Assembly: GCA_964576715.1 (NCBI GenBank)
Contig: CAZNWE010000010.1
Location: forward strand, 1-64,000
Length of the DNA: 64,000 nucleotides
DNA from: SLRI01 sp964576715
Lineage (GTDB): Bacteria; Pseudomonadota; Alphaproteobacteria; Geminicoccales; Geminicoccaceae
Direction: 5' to 3'
The notes beneath the pieces are model-generated. The model saw nothing but the letters and a program-made list of their open reading frames with translations. It was not told where the DNA came from and searched no databases. The position numbers and the translations under genes are program-made. Of the stretch, positions 27,906-35,823 are shown piece by piece. Within the stretch, counting starts at the first letter, position 1. The number at the start of each line of letters is the position of its first letter.

Positions 27906-28750
27906 CCGAGCAACCGGGCGGCGGCACCGACCTCGAGAATCGCCGTCTCGCCCGGCTCGAGCCGCGGCACGGCGTTCTGGCCGAACCAGACCGCGCCCGT
28001 GGCCTTGTCGGTGCGCCTGACAGCGAGGCTGGCGAGCGGCTCCTTGCCGGTCTTCTCGCCGGTTTCCTGGTCGATCGTGGTCACCGCACAGCGCGCGCAG
28101 CGCTTGACCAGGTCGAGCCCGACGCCAGCCCCGACCTCGAGCCGGCGGGCCCGATCCTCAGCCCCTGCCGGCACTCCCTCGATCACCAGGTTGGGGCGAA
28201 ACCGGTGCATCGGCACGGGCGCCCCGCCGCGCCGGCGGATGGTCTCGTTGAGCGCCTCGAGCGAGGCCGTGCCGGTGACCAGCAGGGGAAAGCCGTCGGC
28301 GAAGGCAGTACCGCTGCCGGCCGGCGCGAAGCTCGGATCACAAGGCCGCCGCGCCGTCTCCGGGAAGCGGACGAGCGCCACCGCCCGGCCGAGCCAGCGG
28401 CCGAGCGCCGCGCTCGCGGCGGGATCGGGCTCGACCGCCGCGATGCGATCGCCCCAGACCTCGACCATGCGCACCCGGCCCCTGTCGTCGAGCGGCAGCG
28501 CCAGGGCGGAGCCGTCGGGCAGGCGCAGGGTCAGCGTTGCGGGCTGCAGGCCGGGCTGCACGGTGGCGAGCTGCGGCAGCACGCGCTGGCTCAAGAACCG
28601 GCCACTCTCGGCCTCGACGATCATCCAGCGCCGGTCGTGCCGGATGCCGAGCGGGCCGAGTTCGGCCCGTGCCAGGGGGATGGTGCCACAGCCCTTGACC
28701 GGGTAGACGTTGAGCGCGGCGACGCGCCCGGTGGCGTCACGATCGATCAT
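27902..28750 (-). CDS. MOSC-domain protein (mARC/YcbX-like)
   Basis: The 282-residue protein has an N-terminal MOSC beta-barrel (VAALNVYPVKGCGTIPLARAELGPLGIRHDRRWMIV) and a C-terminal MOSC domain with VPMHRFRPNLVIEG. LVKRCARCAVTTIDQETGEK holds the conserved cysteine that ligates molybdenum in this family. Members are molybdenum-cofactor reductases of N-hydroxylated compounds or sulfur carriers. The modABC genes in the same window would supply the metal. ATG 28750 is preferred to 28777 because the family sequence begins there. Confidence 0.9.
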   Translation of the reverse strand: MIDRDATGRVAALNVYPVKGCGTIPLARAELGPLGIRHDRRWMIVEAESGRFLSQRVLPQLATVQPGLQPATLTLRLPDGSALALPLDDRGRVRMVEVWGDRIAAVEPDPAASAALGRWLGRAVALVRFPETARRPCDPSFAPAGSGTAFADGFPLLVTGTASLEALNETIRRRGGAPVPMHRFRPNLVIEGVPAGAEDRARRLEVGAGVGLDLVKRCARCAVTTIDQETGEKTGKEPLASLAVRRTDKATGAVWFGQNAVPRLEPGETAILEVGAAARLLG

Positions 28751-28891
28751 GCGGTGCGGTCCTCGTTGCCTCGCCAACCCTAGCCATCGCTGGCCGGACG
28801 TCCACCTTCATCGCTGCCCGGGCGGCCCGATTGGGACGGGGCGAGACGGCGCTCGCCCGGCCGCAGCCACCACGCTTTGCAGGAGATCGCG

Positions 28892-31006
28892 ATGACCCTG
28901 GCGGCCCCGGTCCCGGCCACCCCACCCCGCGCCAAGCGGTCGGCCCTGCGCCTGGAGCGGCACGGCATATGCTGGGACGACCCCTATGCGTGGCTGCGCG
29001 ACCCCGGCTACCCCAAGGTCGAGGACCCGGACATCCGCGGCTACCTCGACGCCGAGAACGCCTATTTCAGCGCGGTCATGGCGCCGCGCCAGGGCCTGAT
29101 CGAAGCGCTTCACGCCGAGCTCAAGGGACGGCTCAAGGACGACGACAGCTCGGTACCGGTGCCGGACGGCGACTGGCTCTACCACTGGGCCTTCACGGCC
29201 GGGGCCCAGTACCGCACCTGGTACCGCGCCCCCCGGCGCGGCGGCGCACCGGTGGTGATCCTCGACGAGCCGGCGCTCGCCGCGGGGCTCGGCTACTTCA
29301 ACCTCGGCAGCCTGGCGGTCGGCCCCGATGCCCGGCACCTCGCCTACGGCACCGACGGCGACGGCAGCGAGCGCTACGTCATCCAGGTCAAGGACCTGGA
29401 CTCCGGCCGGCTGGTCGGCGAGGCGATCGCCAACACCTCGGGCGGCGTCGTCTGGGCGGCCGACAGCCGCCGCTTCTTCTATGTCGAGCTCAACGACAAG
29501 CTCAGACCGTACCGGGTGCGCCTGCATCGCCTGGGCCGACCGCCCGCCGATGACCCCATCGTCTACGAGGAGGACGACCCGGCCTTCTTCGTCGGGCTCG
29601 GCCAGACGCAGAGCCGGCGCTTCGTCAGCCTCGCGACCGGCAGCCACGTCACCCGGGAGATCCGGCTGATCGAGGCAGCCGACCCCGAACGGCCGCCCGT
29701 GCTGGTCGCCCCGCGCCGCGACGAGCACCGCTACAGCGTCGAGCATGCCGGCGACGCCCTGTGGATCCGGACCAACGACCTGCATGAGAACTTCCGCCTG
29801 GTCCGAGCACCGGTCGACAGTCCGGGCGAGGCGTCCTGGCAAGAGGTGCTGGCGGGTTCCGACGACAACTACCTGCTCGACGTCACCTGCTTTCACGACT
29901 TCATGGTGATCAGCGAGCGCCGCCACGGGCTCGCCAACCTCCGGGTGCGCGGCTACGATGGCAGCGAGCACGCCATCGACTTCCACGAGGCCGTCTACAC
30001 CGCCGGCCTCGGCGACAACCGCGAGTTCGAGACGGACCGGCTCCGGCTCGGCTACTCGTCGCTCACCACCCCCGGCACGGTCTACGACTACGCCGTCGAG
30101 AAGCGCGCGCTCACCACGCTCAAGGTCCAGGAGATCCCCTCGGGCTACGAACCCGAACTCTATGTCGGCGAGCGGCTCTGGGCCACAGCGGCGGACGGCA
30201 CCGAGGTGCCGATCTCGGTGGTGCGCCGCCGGGATTTCCCGCTCGACGGCAGCGGCCGACTCTTTCTCTACGGCTACGGTGCCTATGGCATGGGCATGCC
30301 GCCCGCCTTCAACGCCTCCCGCCTGTCGCTGCTCGAGCGCGGCTTCGCCTTCGCCATCGCCCATGTCCGCGGCGGCGACGAGCTCGGCCAGCGCTGGTAC
30401 CGCGACGGCAAGCTCGCGGCCAAGATGAACAGCTTCACCGACTTCATCGCCTGCGCCGAACGGCTGATCGGCGCCGGCTATGCCAGGCCCGGCGCGATCG
30501 CCATCCGCGGCGGCTCGGCCGGCGGCATGCTGATGGGGGCGGTCGCCAATCTTCGCCCGGACCTCTGGCGCTGCGTCGTCGCCGAGGTGCCGTTCGTCGA
30601 CGTCTTGAACACGATGTTGGACGAGACCCTGCCGTTGACCCCGATCGAGTGGCCCGAATGGGGCAACCCGCTGGCCTCGAAAGAGGATTTTTTGCGCATC
30701 CGCACCTATTGCCCCTATCAGAACATCACCGCCAAGGCCTACCCGGCCATGCTGGTCACGGCCGGGATCAGCGACCCGAGGGTCACCTACTGGGAACCCG
30801 CCAAGTACGTGGCGAAGCTGCGGGCGACGAAGACCGACGCCAACCTCCTGCTGCTCAAGACCAACATGGACGCCGGGCATTTCGGCGCCTCCGGCCGCTT
30901 CGACGCCTTGCAGGAGCATGCCGAGGTGCTGGCCTTCGTCTTCGAGTGCTTCGGCACCGAGTGCTGCGGCCCCGCGGCCGAGGCCGACGCGTCAGCGCCC
31001 CGCTAG
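28892..31006 (+). CDS. Prolyl oligopeptidase family serine peptidase (S9A, oligopeptidase B-like)
   Basis: The 704-residue cytosolic peptidase opens with DDPYAWLRDPGYPKVEDPDIRGYLDAENAY, then a beta-propeller, then an alpha/beta-hydrolase domain. The nucleophile is in IRGGSAGGMLMGAV, the aspartate in ISDPRVTYWEPAKY, and the histidine in NMDAGHFGASGRF. It should cleave short peptides, probably after basic residues, as oligopeptidase B does. The ATG at 28892 has AGGAG 6 bases upstream. The 3' end overlaps the convergent glutathione transferase gene by 15 bases. Confidence 0.93.
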   Translation: MTLAAPVPATPPRAKRSALRLERHGICWDDPYAWLRDPGYPKVEDPDIRGYLDAENAYFSAVMAPRQGLIEALHAELKGRLKDDDSSVPVPDGDWLYHWAFTAGAQYRTWYRAPRRGGAPVVILDEPALAAGLGYFNLGSLAVGPDARHLAYGTDGDGSERYVIQVKDLDSGRLVGEAIANTSGGVVWAADSRRFFYVELNDKLRPYRVRLHRLGRPPADDPIVYEEDDPAFFVGLGQTQSRRFVSLATGSHVTREIRLIEAADPERPPVLVAPRRDEHRYSVEHAGDALWIRTNDLHENFRLVRAPVDSPGEASWQEVLAGSDDNYLLDVTCFHDFMVISERRHGLANLRVRGYDGSEHAIDFHEAVYTAGLGDNREFETDRLRLGYSSLTTPGTVYDYAVEKRALTTLKVQEIPSGYEPELYVGERLWATAADGTEVPISVVRRRDFPLDGSGRLFLYGYGAYGMGMPPAFNASRLSLLERGFAFAIAHVRGGDELGQRWYRDGKLAAKMNSFTDFIACAERLIGAGYARPGAIAIRGGSAGGMLMGAVANLRPDLWRCVVAEVPFVDVLNTMLDETLPLTPIEWPEWGNPLASKEDFLRIRTYCPYQNITAKAYPAMLVTAGISDPRVTYWEPAKYVAKLRATKTDANLLLLKTNMDAGHFGASGRFDALQEHAEVLAFVFECFGTECCGPAAEADASAPR

Positions 31007-31978
31007 CCGCTCCCGCCCGGGCGCCGCGCCGTAGTCGATCAGCGGCCCCAGCGGCACCACGCCGGTCGGGTTGATGGCGCGGTGGCTGCCGTAATAGTGG
31101 TGCTTGATGTGGAAGAGATTGACCGTCTCGGCGATGCCCGGATGCTGGTAGAGCTGGCGCGTGTAGGCCCAGAGTGCCGGGTAGTCGACGAGCCGCCTGA
31201 GGTTGCACTTGAAGTGGCCGACATAGACCGGATCGAAGCGGATCAGCGTGGTGAACAGCCGCCAGTCGGCCTCGGTGAGCCGGTCGCCGACGAGGTAAAG
31301 CTGCCCTGACAACCGCTCCTCGAGCCAGTCGAGACTGGCGAACAGCTCGCTCACGGCTTCCTCGTAGGCGTCCTGCGTCGTCGCGAAGCCCGATTTGTAG
31401 ACGCCGTTGTTGACCGTCTCGTAGACCCGGTCATTGACCGCATCGATCTCGCCGCGGAGTTCCTTCGGGTAATAGTCGCCGCGGGCGGCGCCGACCTCGT
31501 CGAAGGCCGCGTTGAACATCCGGATGATCTCCGCGGATTCGTTGGAGGCGACGGTCGCCTGCTCCTTGTCCCAGAGGACCGGCACGGTCACCCGGCCGCT
31601 GTAGTCCGGCTTGGCCCGGGTGTAGAGCTCGTGCAGCCGCCCGAGCTCGTACAGCCGGTCACCGGTCGCCGCGGCGTCGGTCGCGAAGGTCCAGCCCTCC
31701 CCGGCCATATGCCAATGAACGACCGAGACGTCGATCATGGCTTCGAGCCCCTTGAGCTTCCTGAAGATCAAGGTGCGATGCGCCCACGGACAGGCGAGCG
31801 ACACGTAGAGATGGTAGCGGCCGGGTGCTGCCTTGAAGCCGCCGCGACCGGAGGGGCCGGGACTGCCGTCGCGCGTCACCCAGTTCCTGAACTGCGATGC
31901 CGACCGCTCGAACCGCCCCCCGGTCTTCTCAGTATCGTACCACTTGTCCTGCCACTTGCCGTCGACGAGCAGCCCCAT
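30992..31978 (-). CDS. Glutathionyl-hydroquinone reductase (Xi-class GST, YqjG-like)
   Basis: The 328-residue protein has the YqjG/EcmB layout: MGLLVDGKWQDKWYDTEKTGGRFERSASQFRNWVT, then the catalytic cysteine in LYVSLACPWAHRTLIFRKLKGLE. The C-terminal helical half ends in NPTGVVPLGPLIDY. These enzymes use glutathione to reduce glutathionyl-hydroquinones back to hydroquinones. It lies 39 bases downstream of wrbA on the same strand, so the two likely act together in quinone detoxification. Confidence 0.93.
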   Translation of the reverse strand: MGLLVDGKWQDKWYDTEKTGGRFERSASQFRNWVTRDGSPGPSGRGGFKAAPGRYHLYVSLACPWAHRTLIFRKLKGLEAMIDVSVVHWHMAGEGWTFATDAAATGDRLYELGRLHELYTRAKPDYSGRVTVPVLWDKEQATVASNESAEIIRMFNAAFDEVGAARGDYYPKELRGEIDAVNDRVYETVNNGVYKSGFATTQDAYEEAVSELFASLDWLEERLSGQLYLVGDRLTEADWRLFTTLIRFDPVYVGHFKCNLRRLVDYPALWAYTRQLYQHPGIAETVNLFHIKHHYYGSHRAINPTGVVPLGPLIDYGAAPGRERLAGR

Positions 31979-32017
31979 CGGTCCCCTCCTTTGGCTGGTT
32001 CAGCCCTTCAGCCGCTC

Positions 32018-32620
32018 TCAGCCTTTGAGTTTCTTCGCGATCTCGGCCACATGCCGGCCCTGGAAGCGGGCCATGCCGAGTTCCTGCTCGGATGGCTGCC
32101 GGCTGCCGTCGCCATCGGCAATCGTCGACGCACCGTAAGGCGAGCCACCCTTGATCTCGTCGAGGCCCATCTGCGCGGCGCACGAATAGGGCAATCCGAC
32201 GATGACGAGACCGTGGTGCAGGAGCGTGATGTGGGTGGCGAGGATCGTGCTCTCCTGGCCGCCATGCTGCGTCGCCGAGCTCGTGAACACGGATCCGACC
32301 TTGCCGACGAGCGCTCCGCTGGCCCAGAGCCCGCCGGTCTGGTCCCAGAAATTGCGCATTTGCGCCGCCATGTTGCCGAACCTTGTGGGCGTGCCGACGA
32401 TGATCGCATCGTAGTCGGCAAGCTCCTTCGGATCGGCGATCGGGGCTGCCTGGTCGAGCTTGGCACCGGCCTTCTCGGCCACCTCGGGCGGCATCAGCTC
32501 GGCCACCCGCTTGACGGTGGCCTCGACGCCGGCAACCTCCGCCACCCCCGCGGCCACGGCATGCGCCATGGTCTCGATGTGGCCGTACATGCTGTAGTAG
32601 ACGACGAGCACCTTGGTCAT
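32018..32620 (-). CDS. wrbA: NAD(P)H:quinone oxidoreductase, WrbA type
   Basis: The 200-residue flavodoxin-like protein begins TKVLVVYYSMYGHIETMAHAVAAG, with the FMN phosphate loop. It continues with IIVGTPTRFGNMAAQMRNFWDQTGGLW, FTSSATQHGGQESTILATH and GGSPYGASTIADGDGSRQPSEQEL, all typical of WrbA. It performs two-electron quinone reduction, avoiding semiquinone radicals. ATG 32620 has a GGAGG site upstream; upstream residues are not family sequence. Co-directional with the glutathionyl-hydroquinone reductase gene. Confidence 0.95.
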   Translation of the reverse strand: MTKVLVVYYSMYGHIETMAHAVAAGVAEVAGVEATVKRVAELMPPEVAEKAGAKLDQAAPIADPKELADYDAIIVGTPTRFGNMAAQMRNFWDQTGGLWASGALVGKVGSVFTSSATQHGGQESTILATHITLLHHGLVIVGLPYSCAAQMGLDEIKGGSPYGASTIADGDGSRQPSEQELGMARFQGRHVAEIAKKLKG

Positions 32621-33127
32621 CGTTGATGCCTCCAAGACTGTTGCGACCCTCATGATATGGCGCAACCGGCGCCCGTCACAGCGGCCGCACCGGCAAGGGA
32701 CCGTTTCCAGAAACGCAACGATGGTCGGCGCCGGAGGGTTCCGCGGCCGACGGCGACGGTACGGCTGGAAATCGAGAGGCCGGGAGACCTGCCGCCCGAC
32801 GCCCCACCGTCACTCGAGCGACAGGCGCCGAAAGACGGGGCCACGCGGGACAGCCCCCGCAGCCACGAGGGCAGCCACGACCTCGACGATGGGCGCACCG
32901 AGAGCGACGCCGCCGCCCGATGTCGAAGGGTTGAGGGTAACAAATACAGTTAACGGTACTTAAGGATACCGGGTGCGCTTGACGCCAGGCGCGGTCAACG
33001 TGGGTGGGCGACAGCCGGTACAGGCGACCACTGCCCGCGTCGCGACGACCGAAGGCAAACCCGCGCGCCGCAGCGTGCCGCCCGGCAGGGCGAGATAGGC
33101 GTTGGGCAGCCGGCTCCTTCTTCTGTC
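32621..33127. other. Intergenic stretch without a convincing gene
   Basis: Open frames on both strands are low-complexity (Arg, Ser, Pro, Asp) and lack ribosome sites. An AT-rich patch at 32938-32968 might be promoter sequence. A short frame on the minus strand near 33000-33110 reads LPNAYLALPGGT, which looks protein-like but has no start or context; it may be a gene remnant. Confidence 0.5.
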
Positions 33128-33535
33128 TCAATAGGTCAGGATCGGGGCCATCGATCCGGCTTCGGTGATCCAGCCCGCAACCATGGTCTCGCTCGGCACC
33201 GCGCGCGTCAACTTCCTCTCGGCGTTGACCTCGCCCAACCTCGCGGCGAGGTTGCCGGCATTGCGGGTCTTCAGCTCCTTGACGGTGTCGACGCCGGCCG
33301 CCTCGAGCAACTCGGCGAACTGCTTGCCGACACCCTTGATGCGCATGAGGTCGGCCATGTTGGCGAAGGCCAGGATCCGCGCGGCATCGATCCCGGTCTT
33401 CTCGGCGAGCTGGCGGCGGCCGCCCGGATCGGCCGCGGCCTTGAGCAGGGCGGCGGTCGAGGCAATGCCCGCCTCTCGCAGCTTGGCACCGTAGGCCGCA
33501 CCGATACCCTCGATGTGCTCGATCTGGTAGCGCAT
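33128..33535 (-). CDS. DUF4332 helix-hairpin-helix protein
   Basis: The 135-residue soluble protein reads YQIEHIEGIGAAYGAKLREAGIASTAALLKAA, then MADLMRIKGVGKQFAELLEAAGVDTVKELKTRN, two helix-hairpin-helix repeats as in DUF4332. These elements usually contact nucleic acids or mediate protein assembly, but no function is established for the family. ATG 33535 begins the domain. A strong nested stem-loop lies 33-80 bases upstream and would fall in its leader if transcribed. Confidence 0.88.
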   Translation of the reverse strand: MRYQIEHIEGIGAAYGAKLREAGIASTAALLKAAADPGGRRQLAEKTGIDAARILAFANMADLMRIKGVGKQFAELLEAAGVDTVKELKTRNAGNLAARLGEVNAERKLTRAVPSETMVAGWITEAGSMAPILTY

Positions 33536-33568
33536 GGTCCACTCCCCGACTGCTGGTTGCCGTTCGCT

Positions 33569-33613
33569 GATCAGGGCTTGCCGGCAAAACCGGCAACGTT
33601 GCAAGCCCTGATC
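33569..33613 (-). repeat. Nested inverted repeat (alternative stem-loops)
   Basis: GATCAGGGCTTGC (33569-33581) is perfectly repeated in inverse at 33601-33613. Inside, TTGCCGG (33579-33585) pairs with CCGGCAA (33590-33596). The shared bases mean the outer 13-bp stem and inner 7-bp stem partly compete. It lies just upstream of the DUF4332 gene, so it could be a leader structure, a small-RNA element or a repeat-family copy. Confidence 0.65.
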
Positions 33614-34236
33614 GCACGACCCTGGGTCCGGCGAGTGCCTGACGCGGCAATCGCCCGGTCGCCCGCCGCCGACGCCCCGGCTGCAAGCCGCCGACCATTG
33701 CGGGCTGCACAGCTGCGGGCGCCCGGCGACCTTTCGGGTTCGATGGCAACGGGTGAACGGTCCACAAGGTTCAAGGGCACGTTCGCCATCGTCCGGGCCG
33801 GGGCTCGGGTACCGACAGCTGTCCGACCTCCGGCTGCGGCGTTCGACGAGACGCTTGCCCCAATGGCGAGTCGCCGTATCGCGTCCATGTCACCGCTGCC
33901 CGCGCTTCGGCGCCTGTCGGGCTCCGGCAGATTTCGCCTGCCACTCCATCTCTCGACGACGCTGGTCCGGCAAGGAGGAACGGGCTGGAGCGCGCTCGGG
34001 TTCGTCAAGCAAAGCCGCGCTGTGTCCGCCGATGCGGGTACGCCGAGAATCTTGACACGGCGAAGGCGATGGCCGTCGAAGCTGCCGCGAACAATCCGCC
34101 GGCACGGCGCAGCGCCAGGCTGGAGAGGGTCGGGCCGGCGGCGTCGTGGCCGCGGCCCGGTGGTTTTGCCTGGACATCCGGGGCTTGCGGCAGGACCATC
34201 TTTGGCATCTTCGTCTCTGCTGCTTTGGGGTGACCG
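33614..34236. other. Intergenic stretch without a convincing gene
   Basis: All open frames here are compositionally skewed (Arg/Pro/Ala) and none has a domain I recognise. Codon usage does not settle on one strand. The last 20 bases contain the GGGGTGA ribosome site for the following DsrE-like gene. I see no repeat or RNA gene in the rest. Confidence 0.5.
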
Positions 34237-34686
34237 ATGTTGAAGCTGTTTCGTCGAACCCGGTTCGCTGCCGCCCTGCTCGCGGCGCTATTACTCGCGC
34301 CGCCGACCGGCCCGGCGCACGCGCAGGACCAACCGACCCTGCTGCTCAACCTCACCAGCGACGATGTCTGGGCACAGCAGATGGCGCTCGAGTTCGGCCG
34401 CAACTTCATGAACATTACCGGCGGCGACCTGGTCGTCTTCCTCAATGTTCGTGCGGTTGGCGTCGGCAACGGCAAAGTGCCGCAGCACACGACCGCGCTC
34501 ACCGGCAAGACGCCGCAACAACTGGTCGCCGACCTGATCGCCGCCGGGGCGCGGGTCTTCCTGTGCGGCGGCTGCACCGAGCAGGCTGGTCTGTCGCTTG
34601 GCGACCGCATCGACGGCGTCGAGCCGGCCGGGCCCGAATTGCACAAGATCCTCGCCGCCCCGACGACCAAGGTCATGAGCTACTGA
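34237..34686 (+). CDS. Exported DsrE-family protein
   Basis: The 149-residue protein has a signal peptide (MLKLFRRTRFAAALLAALLLAPPTGPAHA). The mature domain TLLLNLTSDDVWAQQMALEFGRNFM and LVADLIAAGARVFLCGGCTEQAGL fits the DsrE/DsrF fold. The cysteines of LCGGC lie where DsrE-like proteins carry their sulfur-handling residue. A periplasmic location is unusual for sulfur relay and suggests a redox or sulfur-binding role in the envelope. No sulfur-oxidation genes are adjacent. The assignment rests on motif resemblance. Confidence 0.7.
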   Translation: MLKLFRRTRFAAALLAALLLAPPTGPAHAQDQPTLLLNLTSDDVWAQQMALEFGRNFMNITGGDLVVFLNVRAVGVGNGKVPQHTTALTGKTPQQLVADLIAAGARVFLCGGCTEQAGLSLGDRIDGVEPAGPELHKILAAPTTKVMSY

Positions 34687-34954
34687 GCCAGAGCGCAATC
34701 GGGCCGGCGCTCGCACGCGGCAGGGCAGGCCGCGGGCCGGCACTCCTCGACCATTGTTGAAACAATCATCATCCACCATGCCCCGGGACATGATCGAACC
34801 GGATGGGCACGGGCAGGCGTGTCTTCCCGCCTGCCGCCTGCAATCGCCACGACCCCGGCCCGTCCGTCGATAACGAACACTTATGGCGGTTCATGTTCCT
34901 GCAAACGAAAAACCCGATCATGCACCGCTCGACGACGCATCGCCCGGTCGAATG

Positions 34955-35065
34955 CGCCGCTATGCGCTGTATGTACACCTATGATGCGCCGCGATCCGGC
35001 ACAATTTGTCATAATCTTCGCCGCTATACGCGCCATAACAATACCTAATGGCGCGTATAGCGGCG
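34955..35065. repeat. Perfect 18-bp inverted repeat plus a third partial copy
   Basis: CGCCGCTATACGCGCCAT at 35019-35036 is matched exactly in inverse at 35048-35065, with an 11-base AT-rich loop. CGCCGCTATGCGC at 34955-34967 is a direct third copy of the first 13 bases with one change. Such arms could form a long hairpin, a protein-binding site or the end of a small mobile element. No transposase is visible. Confidence 0.75.
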
Positions 35066-35088
35066 GATATGGCGGTTTCGGCGACATT

Positions 35089-35189
35089 CGAACCCGCGGA
35101 CGAACCCAGGGAGTCCACGAACGAACCCACCAAGCCGACAACGAACCCAGGAATTCGACGAGCGAACCCGAACAGTCGCAAACGAACCC
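35089..35189. repeat. Iteron-like array of CGAACCC motifs
   Basis: CGAACCC occurs at 35089, 35101, 35122, 35142, 35163 and 35183. The last five are 21, 20, 21 and 20 bases apart, two turns of the DNA helix, with spacer sequences only partly conserved. All are in one orientation. This regular phasing is what a protein array site or a replication iteron looks like; a CRISPR is ruled out by the short unit. Confidence 0.65.
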
Positions 35190-35382
35190 GGCCGGTCAGA
35201 GTGTCGCAGGGCGACCCGCTTCGGCCCTCGTCGCCGCCGCTTCTGCGGCCTGTGGCGTGGATTTGCGCCGTCGCGAGGGGCTCAGCCTGCTGGTTCGCCG
35301 AACGAGCCCGAGCGGGCCTTGTCGGCAAGGGCAAGATCTGCTATTATTCCTACCCTGAGCTGGAGCCGGCGGGGTGTCGGCG

Positions 35383-35823
35383 CTAGCCGGGATGCGGGCG
35401 GTTCGCGCCAGCGGCGGGCGCGCTTGCCGCCTCGATCGCCTCGCGCAGCTTGCGGCGGAGGGGATGGTCGAGGCCGGCCGGGGCCGACGCCGTTTGCCGG
35501 ATCCGCCGCCGTTCCGCTGCCATGGCGGCATGGCAGGCACCGATCGCGTCCGACAGGCGATCGATCGCCGGCCGCTTGCGATCCAGGCGCGCCGCCGCGA
35601 GCAGCGGGTCGGACCACAAGGCGATCACGGCGGGATGGGCACAAGCCTTGGCCGCCGCGGCATCCTCGAGTTCGCCACGCAGCAGGACCGACCCCGGTGC
35701 CGGCGGCTGCAGGGTCAAGGGAATGGGCTGAAACGACGGATCGATCCGCAGGCCCGGCAGATCGACCAGCTGGCCGGAGAGTGCGGCTGCGGCGACACTC
35801 GAGCTTTCGACCACCTCGATCAT
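35383..35823 (-). CDS. Small protein resembling a subtilase propeptide (inhibitor I9-like)
   Basis: From the ATG at 35823 the frame gives 146 residues beginning MIEVVESSSVAAAALSGQLV. The middle, GSVLLRGELEDAAAAKACAHPAVIALWSDPLL, resembles the propeptide/inhibitor domain that precedes many subtilases. The C-terminal half is a basic helical region with repeated Arg and Ala. It lies downstream of, and in the same direction as, the subtilase-fusion gene, which itself lacks such a propeptide. A separate chaperone or inhibitor role is therefore attractive, but the resemblance is short and the start has only a weak ribosome site. Confidence 0.5.
   Translation of the reverse strand: MIEVVESSSVAAAALSGQLVDLPGLRIDPSFQPIPLTLQPPAPGSVLLRGELEDAAAAKACAHPAVIALWSDPLLAAARLDRKRPAIDRLSDAIGACHAAMAAERRRIRQTASAPAGLDHPLRRKLREAIEAASAPAAGANRPHPG

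Larger units (their letters stand above)
34687..35382. other. Gene-poor accessory stretch with inverted and tandem repeats
   Basis: No convincing gene. Part of it (34870-35080) is clearly more AT-rich than its surroundings. It holds a small inverted repeat ATTGTT-GA-AACAAT (34753-34766), an 18-bp perfect inverted repeat with a third partial copy, and six CGAACCC motifs, described separately. A frame starting at 35048 (ATG within the right arm) to 35386 reads EPRESTNEPTKPTTNPG because it translates the tandem motif; it looks like a by-product. Confidence 0.6.

Noticed and set aside
33515..34243. Plus-strand open frame across the gap before the DsrE-like gene
   Set aside because: Arg/Pro/Ala skew, no ribosome site, no domain; overlaps the DUF4332 start and the nested hairpin.
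35081..35100. TTCGAACCC resembling a tRNA T-arm on the minus strand
   Set aside because: No acceptor, anticodon or D-arm can be folded around it; the motif is simply the first copy of the tandem array.
35089..35189. Possible CRISPR array
   Set aside because: The repeat is only 7 bases with 13-14-base degenerate spacers; no cas gene is near.
35048..35386. 112-codon plus-strand frame starting in the inverted repeat
   Set aside because: Its Thr/Asn/Pro-rich first half only translates the CGAACCC repeats, there is no ribosome site, and the rest has no domain.
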